In this document: positions 47,996 to 60,684 of the stretch, piece after piece
Position numbering within the stretch: the first letter of the stretch is position 1
How the letters are laid out: each line of letters begins with the position of its first letter
From: Dioscorea cayenensis subsp. rotundata
Taxonomy: Eukaryota; Streptophyta; Magnoliopsida; Dioscoreales; Dioscoreaceae
Direction of reading: 5' to 3'
Assembly (NCBI RefSeq): GCF_009730915.1
Contig: NC_052474.1
Location: 21,239,501 to 21,303,500 of the forward strand
Length of the DNA stretch: 64,000 nt
Notes under the pieces: model-generated
The model's input: only the letters and a program-made list of their open reading frames with translations
What the model was told of the DNA's origin: nothing
Database searches by the model: none
Translations under genes and position numbers: made by a program

Positions 47996-50900
47996 TTAAT
48001 TCCTTTGATCACTAGAACTGCTGAAAATTCCAAACCTCGGAGGTGATGGATTAGGATTATTTGCATCTTTGGTATTCCTTTGATCACTAGATGCGGCACG
48101 ATTTGGCTCGCTAAATATTCCGAAGCTAGTTCTACCAGCATTGAAATTTCCGGGTTTATCTGCAGTAGCATCTGCCGGGTTCTTCTTCTCAGCAGAGGCA
48201 ATGTTTGTGCCTGCACTAAAAATTCCATAGCTCCGCGGTGATGAGTTAGTTTCACCAAGCTTTCCCTGATTTTGAATGCCCTGATTAGCAGAAACCTTCT
48301 GACCGCTGAATATACCATAACTTGGTTTTGATGAATTGTTGGGCTCACTTACTGTTGCATCACTTGAACTAGCAGTTTTTGAAGACATGAATACTCCATA
48401 ACGCGGAGATGGAATAACAGGATCGGTTGGGTTAGACTGTCTTTGCCTTGGATCAGATTGAACTTGGGGATTCCTCGGGCTAGGCTGTCTTTGCCTTGGA
48501 TCAAATTGAACTTGTCCTTCGCTCGTGTTTCTGGGAGGTTGCTGTCTTCCCTGATTAAAGACGGGGTTTTCTGTACTGGCTCTTCTAGGTGTTGGTTTTA
48601 CCTGATTGAACCTCCCATTGGGATCAGTCTGTCTAGCATACCTATTGGTTTCCACGACAGAAGGTTCTGTAGATCTATCTGCAGGACGGGGAGTGTTGGT
48701 GTTTTGATTAAAACCAGCAAGTTTACTGTTTCTAATGGAATTGGGATCAGTCATTCTGTTGAAATCCTTTTCTTTAAATCCAGATAAGCCAAGTTCCTTA
48801 CTGAAGTTTCTGCTTGGTGAGCTTTCGGAGGTGTGAGGTACACTAGAGAAAGACTGGGCTTTGGCTTCAATCTGATCATTGAAGTCCTCAACCTCAATTG
48901 CTGAACTGTCATCAACTGTTTCCCATTCTTCTTCATCTTGGGATGAAGTATCATCCTGGCCCGATTGTTTGGTACTAGGAACTCCTTTACTTGCAGCTTC
49001 TAAAACCTCGCTGACTTTCTTTCCAGATTTCTTTGCTGCAAACTTAACATGCCTGACAATCACATAAGCTTTGCTTGCCTCAGCATGTGGACCACTCTCC
49101 ACAATAGAGACATCTTCAATCTGTTTCATATAAAATGTTTGATGTTCTAAGGAACTGAAAAACTCAACTCACTAGAAATCTAACAAGCCATAGTGCTGTA
49201 TTCATGAAAGTCAGCAATATAAAAAAAGGTGTGTAGATATTTAAAGATTGTTACCAGCGCTAAAACTTTTGATAGAATGTCTGGCAAACCTTCATTTTCT
49301 CTTCCAGCAGGCATAGCTGTACACTGTTTGATTGTATAAAAGGTGCAAATGCAATTAGTATTTTCCAACATAAGGAAATAATTTAGTAAGACAAAATAAG
49401 TCAGACCAGCTTTCTGGGAGAAAAATGACTGGGTGAAAAAGAAAGGTAGTTACTGCAGCTCATTACTCATAATTTACATAATCGAGAAATCAAGAAAGAG
49501 AGGTTCAATGAAAGGATGACAAGAAAGGCACTATGTGTAAACTGGCAAGTAGATGAGCCATAAAAGTCAGCTGCAGTACCTTCACCCTGTAACCACGCTC
49601 CATTAGTCTCGTGATTGTGTCTGCTTTCATTTTAAGGTCTTTTAAGTCCTGAAGGAAAAGCAAATGCAATAATTAAGAGCCAAATCTTTAACTGGAATGA
49701 CAAGAAACAGAGGAATCATGTATGAGTCTTCATAACATGCAATTATCTGCATTATTTAAGAGTTTTCATCAGGACAGAAAACTAGGTGGTTATCAAGATT
49801 TTTATCAGAGTGAATTATTTAAAAGACCAGCACTTGGCAAAAGGATGGCATTAGCAGGATATCTGATTGACAGTTTAAAAAAAAAAATGTCTTAATTGCA
49901 TTTTTACATTTATATTTAAAAAACTAAAGGTAAATCTATTGATGTGGAACAAGAACAACCATAATCAGCATATGTCCTTAATCTTTATTTCAGCAAGGCA
50001 TGCTTCCAAATAGGCTAATATCATATGTATTGATGACACAGCCAAGATACACCACTTATGAATGCAAGTTGTCATTATAAGTAATTTGGTCCAAACAGAA
50101 GCCATACAATTATTTTGAAGTTTCATGCCACTTTTTATTTTTTCAATATACAAAAAACCAAGAAGAATAATATGCAATATTTCAATTTGCAATCAATAAT
50201 GAGATTCACTATTTTCTAAGCTGTGTGATTGTTTATTCTTGAGTCATGTTGCCATTGCTAAATGTAAAAATACTAGTTTATGGTAATAAACAACTGAGCA
50301 AAGAGTATACTGTAATGACTACATAACTCACACAAAATCGAATTATTCATAAGCCAGATTTACTCAGCATTTACTATTCATCTACATATCACCTATTTCA
50401 GTATCAAGCTTATCAAAGATTTTGTCCTTGTCGTATAGTACATAAAGAAAGTAGTATAATCTTTCTTCTCAAGCTGAATTAATTAATCATAGACTGAAAA
50501 ACAATTTGCAGATCATGCTTTCAGTCATCACAGAAACAGGAACTATGATGGCTTGTCCAAATTAAAAATAGAAGCTTTATAGGGAAGTTTGAGAGCTTCA
50601 TGTCATCAGTAAAAATTTCCCAATGTTCCCCCAATTCATCACCTAATTATTCTCTTCTCTTGATCCAAGTCTTAATTCTTAAAGGCAAATAGAGCCTCAT
50701 CATACAAATCAAACAATTTATAACTCACATAATTTTCCATTCACTTCAGAAAGAAACATTATTCTCCAATTCGACTGATATATTTCCCAACCAAACTCAG
50801 GTTTTAGTATAAAAATTCATCTTCAGCATTCTGAAGTTGGTGTTTGAAGCTTGCATTTAGCATATTCAAAGATCATTAATATACTATATGAACCTTTTAT

Positions 50901-51568
50901 GATTTTATTTTCCTGTTGTATGGAGATGTCCCGTAGCTGCTTGACAAATCAGATGAAAGGAGCAAATAAAAACTTTCGAACCCAAAATAAACTAGATTCC
51001 GCAAGGATAATAGCGTAATCCCACTTCAGATTAGCAGGATACTAAAACAACCAATAAAACCCTTTCAATTCAACTGCCTAGAGAGAACCCAAAATGATCA
51101 GCTTGAGTTTTGTGTCTAAGATGAGAGATTAGTCCTGCACTTGGTATAACCTTTATCATTAACTACATAATTTGTCTGACCTCAATCAGCAGCACAAAGG
51201 CTTTCATCCATTGAACAATAGAAAAAGGACAACAAAGAAAGATACCTAAGTATATAAAGCAGGCTATTCTAATTAACTAAGACAAAAAAGGGTATCTTAA
51301 ATCAAAATGATAGCCCAGAAAAAGTGCTATAGAAGCACAACTTACAGTTTTTGGTGTAAAGCGTATTTCTTTGTTCTCACCATTGCGCAAAGCAACCTGC
51401 ATCATGGGCACCCAATCATGGAATATAAATGAGATAAGTGCTGCAAATCTTGGCAATTTTTTATGGAATTAGAAATTTTTGATATCAGATATAGTAAAGA
51501 AACAGGATTTAGACAAAGAAACAGGTTGACACTTTAATTATGAGCAATGATGAAAGTGATTACATTTC

Positions 51569-51602
<34 letters not shown>

Positions 51603-54167
51603 GTGTATATTATTTCATATTGAAACAAGTTGTTCAGCTACGAACATTTAAATGTATAAGAATTTGCCCCCTAATTAAATATATGGTTTCTCAGTTGGTT
51701 TATAAAACGATTCTTGCCCTGAAGGCAGGATTATAGTCCTAGTCATGGTATAAAGAGTATCAGTGTCCAGTTTAGCAAATCATGACAAACTAATAAAACC
51801 ATCATCTTCATTATAATCCAGGCTTTTGGATATTGGATAATGGATATTGATCACATCACTAAAGTGTTTCAGAGGAAGTGAATGGCATTTGTTATCAGTT
51901 ATCATCAAGCATGGCTTAAAAACTAGTCAAACAGTCAACGAAGGCAATGGGCAAGTCAAGCCTTGCCATACAAACTCCATTATACAACCCCATAATAGAA
52001 AACAAGTCTAATTCTAAAATTTGGTATACATTTAAACTAGACTATGGGCAAAGTCAAGCCTTACCATACAGACTCCATTAATTACATCATCGTGATTGAA
52101 ATCAAATTAAAAAGTTTTTTAATTCCATGGAGATCATTCTTAAGCCCCTTCAACATATATAAGTGGTGTGTGGTTCAATATTTTGAAACTTAAAATTGTC
52201 AGGAATCCCTGAGGACATAAAACACCTACTCTTTTGCAGAGCTGAATAAAGATATTGGCCAAATTATGCTAAACGCATGGGATCTAATTCATGTCCGGAA
52301 TCATGGAAATCTTTTTTTTTTTTTAAATAATTATCTATTGGCCAAATCATCCCATCATTGATCAAATTAAATAATTAATAACTGTTGTTCCAATCCATCC
52401 TCACAGAATTCCGCAACCACAGTTTTATTCATTCTCAGACATAGCTTAAATGAATAGACACTGTCCAAATCCACTGGCGAGCATCTATTATTCACATGAA
52501 GTCACTACTATCTAAGAATTAATTGAATATATTCCCTGATATCAAGCTTTCTTTAAACCAAAATAAATAAATAAATAAAACAAAATAAAACTAACCTTGC
52601 TTTTGACACGTTCCTTTACTTTTACTTCTTGTCTGAACTTTTCCTTATAGAAATCCATGATCTTGCAAACAGGTGGATTTGCATGTCTTTGAACCTGCAT
52701 TCCATGAACAGGCAAACTTTTCAGTGCAAAGCTTCTTGACACCAAATCATTCTTAAATTATGTAAATTCATGCGAAGAAAAAGCTTTCAACATTGATATT
52801 ATGTTACACATTGGTTTTAAAATATCTCAAAAAAATTTTGAAAATGAAATCAGTTAAATACATGGCAAAAAAATAATTAAAAATCATTATTAGATGAATA
52901 AAGATCTTTTTTGAGTTATTAGGCACTAGTTTCCCATAGATACTATTATCTCATTTTCAAGCTTTGATATCATTTATGCACTTTAGCAAGCAATCAACAA
53001 GTATTATTCCTCTAGGATATCCACCAATATGTCCTGATGTTTTTGGTCCAATATGTCCTGATGTTATTTCGATTAAGTGTGGGTTTTCAACTAAGGTATT
53101 GCAAGAGGCCTGATCTTTGCTATGAGACAATTTGTAACAGTTCATTGTTGTCCATATAAGATAAGATGTTAGAGGCTGTTTGTCAAGTATATATATTTCC
53201 AGTCTTTTTCTAGAGAACTAGTGCACTTACTCAGCATGGAACCTCTTCTCTAACTATAGCAACATCAAGTTTCTTAATAATTTGTGGATTTTACAAATTT
53301 GTGGAACTAATAGAACTCTGGGATCAAGATCAAGCATGATAGACTTGAACATAATACATAAATTAAACAGGGATAAAGATTTACATAAACAATTACAAAT
53401 AGATTTGAAGTTTAGCTTGATTAGTTTATACTACAAATCTTCAAACACAGTCGCATCATGCGCACCACCAATTTCACTAAGAAAGGATGTAATTATGAAA
53501 TCAAGATGATAACAAAATAAGTTGAGAGAGATCATGAACAAGAACAACATATAAAAGAAATCAATAACCTCAACTAAGTCAAGATTGAGCTTTTTTGCAC
53601 GATCAAGTGCCTCCAGCCTTGAGACAATACAATGCCCTACAAGCCAATCAAATTCAGTAAATGCAACTTTAACCTAAACAACCATACATCTTTACTAGCA
53701 AAAGAGCAACAGATACCAAAACTAGGGCCTTTACCTTCGTCACTGACAACCCGGACAAAAGGGGCAGTGATAGTGTCATTCAAGCGAGGCCCAGCCGAGG
53801 AATTCATACTAAATTTAGGTTTCGGCTTAGCCTACAATTCCATCAATTACAGCAAGCAATCACAATTAAAAATCCCCAAAAGAAAAAAATCACTGAAGGA
53901 CTAGAAATCCACCTGAACGGGAGCAGCGAAGGATCGAACGGAAATGAAGCTGGATTCCAGGGCGGGTGATAAGCAGAGGGGTTTCTCCACGACACTCGAT
54001 CGCCGCCGTCCACAAGCGCGGTTCAGCAGTGGAGCTCCGGCGAGATAGGAGAGGCATCTCGTTTGGTAGTGGTAGAGAGGATCGATGACAACCGGCCGGA
54101 TCCGACGCCAAATCGCCATGCTTTTTTCCCACTCTATCGAGCGTAGAGAAGCAGCAGCCATGGACAT
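47996..54167 (-). CDS. Mitochondrial translation initiation factor IF-3 with a long repeat-bearing C-terminal extension
   Basis: IF-3 binds the small ribosomal subunit and keeps it apart from the large one at initiation. Exons (minus): 54167 or 54119 to 53913, 53831-53735, 53636-53569, 52694-52596, 51396-51346, 49648-49580, 49323-49255 and 49120-47996. From the ATG at 54119 they give 595 codons with closed phases; the ATG at 54167 adds 16 residues. The start at 54119 (MAIWRRIRPVVIDPL) looks like a mitochondrial presequence: Arg-rich, no acids. The IF-3 core includes RLEALDRAKKLNLDLVE, NPPVCKIMDFYKEKFRQE, RNGENKEIRFTPKT, KADTITRLMERGYRVK and AMPAGRENEGLPDILSKVLA. The final exon (374 codons) adds a Ser/Pro/Asn/Gln-rich tail. 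It carries five (Y/F)G(V/I)F motifs: RYGVFMSS, SYGIFSGQ, SYGIFSAG, SFGIFSEP and RFGIFSSS. I recall similar tails in the Arabidopsis mitochondrial IF3-1. Confidence 0.9.
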
Positions 54168-54237
54168 GAGAGACCTTTCGCTTCATCTTCGTTTCCATTT
54201 TAAACTAAAAATTTAAAAATAATTATTATTATTATTA

Positions 54238-54775
54238 TTACTAGACATTTTCCACATCTTCGCATCGGAGTTTTTATAATTTTTTTAAAGAGTTTTGAAG
54301 CAATATCATATATAAAATAACAAGTTTAATTATCTTACAAGTCTCTTTTTTATCCTTTTAATACTTTTAGGTACAATTAAATCCTCATATTTGATCAAAT
54401 TGGGTCATTCTAGTCCACGGCAATATTTTTAAATATAATTAAATCCTTGTAATTTACACTTGCTCATCTATACTGCAGACTAGAATGATCCAACTCGACT
54501 ATGATGACTTAATTGTACCTAAAAACATTACAAGAACTAAAACAGCAGAAAATACACAGTTACATAGACCTATATAATAATTAAACCAAAATAATATAAT
54601 TAAACAAATACTAAATTATAATCTACTTTATATCTTAGATTTTAAAAATTTAGTCATATTTATTATATAAATAATTAAATATTATTAATGTTTTTAATTA
54701 CTAATATTATAAATAATATAAATAAAAAATGTAAATTATACATCTATTTTAATAATATTTGTATAAATTATTATT
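54238..54775. repeat. Copy 1 of an AT-rich dispersed repeat, interrupted by a MITE
   Basis: The sequence CTAGACATTTTCCACATCTT ... GAGTTTTGAAGCAATATCAT and, after the insertion, TATAATTAAACAAATACTA ... ACATCTATTTTAATAATAT matches 60685-60990 in the same orientation. It lies about 70 bp upstream of the IF-3 start codon. Confidence 0.7.
54346..54543. mobile_element. MITE with roughly 65-bp inverted arms inside the dispersed repeat
   Basis: The left arm (54346-54417; TTTTAGGTACAATTAAATCC, GGGTCATTCTAGTCC) is the inverted complement of the right arm (54477-54543; GACTAGAATGATCC, GACTTAATTGTACCTAAAAA). The arms are separated by about 60 bp. The matching repeat at 60.7 kb lacks this block, so it inserted later. 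Confidence 0.8.
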
Positions 54776-55286
54776 ATCATTACTAGATTATTATTATTAT
54801 TATTATTATTGAATATTAATATTTAGTAATTATTTTTTTATTTTAATTTAATGTATTAAGGACAACAACCAAGAAAAAATAAAATTTATTAATATTATCG
54901 TAAAAAAATAATTTTGGCCAATTTTTTTTTAAAAAAAACACATTAATGTAATCCAAAAAAAGGTGGCTTTAAAGTCTACAAGTGGATGTTTAAATTGGAG
55001 CAAACTTTTTAATTTATCATTTTAATTTGGAATAATTTAAGTAAATATTAAATTAATTTTTCTTTTTATAAATTGAGAATTTTCCACATAATATGATCGC
55101 AACAACAGCTAAAGAGAAAAAAAAATTTTGAAATTTCATGATAAAAATACAATTTTGGGGGGAAAAAATTAAAATGTAATCTTAAATTCCATTGATAACT
55201 CCATCACGTTCATGTTTCAATCTCAAATTTAAAATTAAAAAAAAATCCCCAAAATTCCCAAATTGGAAACCCTAACCCTAAAAATC
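54776..55286. other. AT-rich spacer between the IF-3 and L18p-fold genes
   Basis: No gene is seen. It contains a TTA microsatellite near 54790-54811 and A/T low-complexity runs, and probably the 3' untranslated region of the L18p-fold gene. Confidence 0.5.
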
Positions 55287-55679
55287 TCAAGGCCACTTGA
55301 GCTTATCAGCTCCGGCGACACGCACGCCGGCTTGCTGAACAGATAGAAAGAGGGAAGCGAGAGGGCGGCGATAGTGTGGAGGGCGGGAAAGCTCAAGGTC
55401 AAGATCAACCTCGACAACGTCTACACCAGCGCCGCGGAGACGGAGGCCGAGCTTCTCGCCGACGCGCGCAGCATCACGAGCATCCCAAATGCTACGAGAT
55501 CTCGGAAACCGGCTGAAAAGACGCGCTCGATGTTGCTGTACAAACTCTTGCTCGCCGGAGGAGGCCATGGCGACGATGGCTCCCGTCCTCGGGATCATCA
55601 CCTCAGCCGTGATTTTCCGGCATGTTAGCACCAGCCTCAGCATATGCGCCGTGGATTCCGCCGCCGATGACGCCGCCAT
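55287..55679 (-). CDS. L18p/L5e (uL18) fold protein, intronless, 130 aa
   Basis: A small protein of the L18p/L5e family, whose bacterial founder binds 5S rRNA. Single exon. The N-terminus reads MAASSAAESTAHMLRLVLTC, then RKITAEVMIPRTGAIVAMAS (the beta-hairpin of the fold), then FPRSRSIWDARDAARVGEKL and GLRLRGAGVDVVEVDL, then LFLSVQQAGVRVAGADKL, the usual L18 C-terminal helix and strand (family pattern: D...A..vG..la.r....gv..V...G...........a..AGv). I remember a plant paralogue with a nearly identical pattern. Length matches this subgroup. Whether it sits in an organelle ribosome or has another role is unclear; a targeting peptide is not obvious. A (CT)n tract directly precedes the ATG. GC content is well above the flanks. 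Confidence 0.78.
   Translation of the reverse strand: MAASSAAESTAHMLRLVLTCRKITAEVMIPRTGAIVAMASSGEQEFVQQHRARLFSRFPRSRSIWDARDAARVGEKLGLRLRGAGVDVVEVDLDLELSRPPHYRRPLASLFLSVQQAGVRVAGADKLKWP

Positions 55680-55710
<31 letters not shown>
55680..55710 (-). repeat. CT microsatellite touching the start codon of the L18p-fold gene
   Basis: About 13 CT units (GA on the plus strand) end directly at the ATG. Pyrimidine-rich leaders are common in plant ribosomal-protein genes; here it is a simple repeat and so variable in length. Confidence 0.8.
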
Positions 55711-55712
<2 letters not shown>

Positions 55713-55779
55713 TCGAAGGTTGGGGATGGTGATCGGGTCGCGGGAGTGTTCTGGAAGGGGAAATGTTATTAATATTTAA

Positions 55780-56476
55780 TGCATAAATTAATTATTTTTT
55801 AAAAAAAATTAATAATTAATTAATATATCATTTGGTTGTAAATTAGAGAATTTAAAAATAATATTTAGGGAAAAAAATGCAGGAACCTGTTGAAAGCATG
55901 GAAATGAACAATTGATTTAATTAATAAATATATATAAAGTTTAATATTAATAAGCTTTTATCTCTATTTTAAAATATTTATTATAAGTGATGTTAATTAT
56001 ATTTAAAAAAAAGGAAGAATAACAACAGAATTTACAACTACTGAGAAATGTTATTCGAAATGTTATTCATCAGTAATAACTTTCACAAAATTTAATATAA
56101 ATATAAACCTAGAACTAAGATTAACATTCCCAACTCCAGAGTAACAATCCCAGTTTTAAAATTAGTATTTGTATGATTTTTCATACAAACTATTCGTGAT
56201 GAAATAGCATTGCTAGTTAATATAACCATAGCTGATGCCTTAATAATAACCTTACATATAAAACTACAGTATTGCCTGAACCCTGAGGCAGAATTGTTAT
56301 ATATATATATATATATATAAATCGCTTGACATAACTTAGGAACAAAGATTAAAAGAGGAAAAAAAAAAAGGAAAAAGAAAAAAAGAAGAGCTCCACAAGT
56401 TTGTCCATGGGTAGGCATTTTAATGTCAAAAGGAAGAAAGAAAAAATAGAGGAAAACTGATTAGTGAAGAATGTTT
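55780..56476. other. Spacer and 3' region of the TCF25 gene
   Basis: AT-rich, with a TA microsatellite at about 56299-56319 and an A-rich stretch near 56360-56390. The 3' untranslated region of the TCF25-like gene probably extends into this segment. No other gene is recognised. Confidence 0.5.
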
Positions 56477-59400
56477 CTAATGAAGATCATCATTGAAATT
56501 CTGGTCACCATCATCTGGATATTCATGGTCTTCATGGTTTTCATGACCGAAATCAACCCATGGAAGCAATGATTCCAGGAACACAGCTACCGCATTGCGG
56601 CCAGCTACATCTCTTGGGGCAGGAGCTCTTTCAGGAGCAACTGCTTCACCATTACCATCGGGAATCTGATGATGATGATGATGATGATGATGATGCATCA
56701 TGTGTGGAGCAACCATGAGGGGGCGCAATTCTTCAGGAGGAAGCGTTGGTACCACATCGGAAAAATCAGAGACGAGCAAATGTGAATATCTGCCATGAAT
56801 AAGGATTCAGATGTTATTTGGAGCAGAGTTTGAGAAATTGCAGACTCAAACTGTTGGACATAAAAGATTGTAATGATAAGTAAAATCAGGTCAAATGGGT
56901 TCATAAAGAGCACAAAGGAGTCCATAATTTCAAGAAAATTTTTAAACAATTGAGAAGTCTTAGAAGATCAAAATGCCTTACTCATTTTTGTCTGATGAAA
57001 AAGCTTCTTGTCTGACGCATTGCCAGTCCCAGGCTTCACTGTTGTTTTGTTTCAGCATTTCAATCACCAGCAGGGCAGCCTCCTTTAACAGATTCTGCAG
57101 TTCTGGGAACCTCCACATAATATAATTCCGCTCCACGTAAATGTTAATAAGGTGATCTAGAGTAGGGCTGCCCGCCTTAGCTGATCCGAAGAATGAATGC
57201 TTGAGTATTTGGGTCCAAGCAGAGTCCTTCAGAGGTGCCTTGGCCACTAATTTCTGAAGAACCAATGGGTGAAGCATTAAGGCCTGCTTCATAAGATCAC
57301 CAGAGGTGGCTTTCCCAGTTGATGAAGTTTCATTTCCAGGTGCCGCATCTTGTTCGATATAGTACCGACATATAGCAAGGGAATAAGAGAAGTTTGGAAA
57401 CAGCCATATTGAGTTATCACTTTGATACTCCTCTGCAAACTGTTCTAACCATCTATACTCTTGTGCCCGCAAAGAAAAGTAATCAATACAAAACAGAGCT
57501 CCCTTTGGATCATCATGATCTAGGGCTAACAGAAGCTTACAGACCTCAAGAGCTGAACGATGACAGCCACGTCTATCCATGTTTTTCATGTGACTGAAAA
57601 GGGCTGAGAAAATTGGCTTATTTGTATCGTAGGTATATTTCAGCTGGCAATTACCCTGCAATGGGCTGAATAGTGGATGCCATGCACACTCCAATGCAAA
57701 TAGGCACTTTGCAATGGCATCAGCAGATGATTGATGCTCTCCTGAATACTTGAAAAGTTCAGCAAAAGTCAATAGTGACTCAACATGATAAGGATAATGT
57801 GCTAAGACAGCAGCAATGGCATTGAGATCATTTATCTCCTTGGCAGCTTCAAATGCTTCTTGTGCATGTCTGTAAGAAGGGGAATGCACATACCTGCAGG
57901 AGAAATTAACTTAGCAGCAATAAAGGATGCCATATGCAACAATGACACATTAAACCAAGCCAAGATCAGAATATTAGAATGTAACAAGAGTTCAGCAAAA
58001 AAGTACTCATTTAGTCAAGCAAGTTCCATCATATCACGTTAAGAAAAAATAATCAAGCAAAAAGGGAACAACTTTCTAATAAGCAACATCAATTATCTAA
58101 AATAGCCAAAAATTCTATGAGCTCTTTTTTTATATGTAATAGTAAGCAAAAGAATTTGACACACAGAAAACAAGGATAATTATGCCACCTTTTGAATTTT
58201 TAGGTGTGAGTTGTTTGAGCTAAACCTCAACACTGGATATATCATATGCTAACATAAACCAGACCAAGCTGTCATATTCTAGCAGGAGCCAAAAGATGAA
58301 CATGAAATTATTTGTTTCATTCTTATTTCTATGATCAACCACTGGGAATCTAAATCAGCCATACTCCTGTTCAACACAAACTGAGGTATTAAGCACACAA
58401 TATAGCAATGTCAATCACAAAAGAGATAGAACTATATTTATTCAAGTTGAGAAACAATTGCATCCGTCATGCTGCCATCTATTGACAACTAGAAAAGAAT
58501 GAAAGCTACCTGAAATAATGAAACCCTTCCTTTGTTTCCAGAAGTTCCATAGACATGGATCTATCCCACCAGGGCCAATAGCTTGATGGAGTTACAAGAA
58601 TTGTCTTCCTTGGATTGTGCGCTACACGCCTCCCACCATGTACCTGCCTTGAACTACTGCCACTATGACTATTCTCAAAAGAACTGACAACTTTGGCACC
58701 AAATATTTTTCTTAATTCATTTTCAGCTTTTAAACGTTTGGGATCTACAGCAAGAATGGATGAAACACTATGCTTCTTAGGATTTGCCTCATCAAGTTCT
58801 TTCTGTATGGCTGTGGTATTTTGTTCTGTTTGTTGAATAGGAGCTTTATTGATGATGGATAGGTCTTCTAAAATTTGTTCAATCTTTTCGACATCAGATT
58901 TTGGCCTTGGCTTATCATCTTTACCTTTGTTCTTTTTTTTCTTGGTTTTTCGAATATTAGCTGCAACTACATTGGAAGAGTTCCTAGTCACATGTTCTGC
59001 TTGTTCAGCAGCATCTCCTTGGTTGTCTAAATCATCAGCTTCCTCCACATCCTCCTGCAAAAAAATTCACTGTCAACTACAAGTAATTCACAAAACAATG
59101 AGATACTGAATACTTCAAATAACAAAAGAAAAAAGGTAATAAAGATTTAACCAAACCTCACTATTCATTGTTAATTTCAAAAAACATGCACTATATTATC
59201 TCAGAAGAAAATATAAAGACAATTTGCTATCAATAAAATACCCAAAATTTATGCCAAAATTAAGAAACATAAGCTTTTATTTCTGATGGATGATTGAAAA
59301 GTCATACTGAAAACCCATGCTTATTTAGACCAAAATGGTGCCCTCTATATAAATTACAGAAATCAGGAGATAAATTGCAAAAAAAACTGGAACTAGACTT

Positions 59401-60346
59401 GCTAGAAGTGCTCTCCAGATAAATTAAAGAAATCAGGAGATGAATTGCGAAACAATGGAACTAGACTTGTTGGAAGCCATTATTAGATGCTATAACTAAT
59501 GACAGTCCCAATCAGTAAAAACAGAAAAGGAGGGGAAGAAAGTGCCAACTAGAAACAAGTTTCAGCACCATATGCATCCTATCCTCCCACTCCTCTTTCA
59601 CATCACATCTTCCCTCGCACTAAAATCATTTTATTTTCAGCTTTCAGATCAAAACAATCCAAAATTTCAACTTCAACCAATAAAGGGAATGAGACTCAGA
59701 ATAGCTTAGTATATTATTTTGCCTTCCTTCAATCAAAGATTGGAGCATATGAAAAGAAATAGAGCAATCTCCTTCCACATTAAAGCAATAAGAACAAAAA
59801 ACTAACCAGAAATGCAAAAGCCAGATAACACACCCATTCAAACATACAAATTAAATTAGAAGCATTATCATGGAAATTTAAATCCCACAAACTTAGAACT
59901 ATCCCTCCAAGAATATCGATCAAAGCACAAAAAGAAAGGGAAACAAAATATATATATATATATATCTGATTTAAGGTTAAAAAAGTTATAATCACATCAA
60001 AAATCATACAAAAAAGACAATCTTTCCTACCTAGCAACACGTTCAAGACAAGAAATTCTAGTCGCTAACCATCAAATTCAAGAGCAAAAATCAAGGAATT
60101 GAAACAGAACAACAAAGAAAGCCAATAAAGATGACAACCACTATCATTATCAGCAAGAATCTCAAGCAATGACGATAAAAACCCTAATTCTCAAAGCACA
60201 GAGACCTGGTCACCGAGGAGATCGAAGAGGTTCCTTGAGGGAGCTCCACGCTTAGGGGAATCATCGAATTCCTCATCGAGCTCCTGGTCATGGAGCTGCT
60301 GCTCCTCTTGCTCCTTGAGAACCCTTCTCAGCAACCTTCCGGACAT
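56477..60346 (-). CDS. TCF25: TCF25 / Rqc1-family protein
   Basis: TCF25 and its yeast relative Rqc1 act with Ltn1 in ribosome-associated quality control, handling stalled nascent chains; the mammalian protein was first described as a nuclear factor. Four exons (minus): 60346-60206, 59054-58510, 57893-56982 and 56789-56477, total 1911 bp (636 aa), phases closed. The N-terminus reads MSGRLLRRVLKEQEEQQLHD, then PKRGAPSRNLFDLLGDQ. A basic KKKKNKGKDDK stretch and acidic Glu/Asp segments precede the conserved PSSYWPWWDRSMSMELL and YVHSPSYRHAQEAFEAAKE. The core then has AIAAVLAHYPYHVESLLTFA, KYSGEHQSSADAIAKCLFAL, FSALFSHMKNMDRRGCHRSA and DDPKGALFCIDYFSLRAQEY. The C-terminus has a nine-His run (56663-56692) and ends in an acidic/His segment. 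Size matches plant orthologues. Confidence 0.92.
59338..59477. repeat. 70-bp tandem duplication in intron 1 of the TCF25 gene
   Basis: Two copies (59339-59408 and 59409-59476) share ATAAATTACAGAAATCAGGA / ATAAATTAAAGAAATCAGGA, GGAACTAGACTTG and GAAG. Non-coding. Confidence 0.8.
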
Positions 60347-60684
60347 CTACTTCGTCTCTGGTGCTCCGAAAACTCGAAACTCGAAACTCGAACCTCGATC
60401 GATCGGAAAGCAAAGAGAGGAGGTAGCGGCTACTTATTATAGCTGCAGATTTAAACGGGTCGGATCTTTGTTCTCATTCTTAGATCCAAACCCGATATAG
60501 CATAATGGTTAAATTTAGTTGAGAAATTATAAATGAAAAGGTTTTATGGATTTATCTTTTATTTAATTTAATTATGGAAATAATTGCAGTAGATACGCCA
60601 GTGAGTTATGCTTAATTACTCGCTTATAAATCCTTTGAAGATGTGATATCCAAATACACTCTAAAAAAACATTAGCATTTATTT
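60347..60684 (-). promoter_or_regulatory. Leader and upstream region of the TCF25 gene
   Basis: No gene is seen. GC-richer DNA with repeated TCGAAACTCGAAACTCGAAC (60370-60400) is probably the leader or core promoter. No TATA box stands out. Beyond about 60500 it is AT-rich. Confidence 0.4.

Noticed and set aside
48443..48787. 114-codon plus-strand frame opposite the IF-3 tail
   Set aside because: Antisense shadow of the low-complexity last exon of the IF-3 gene.
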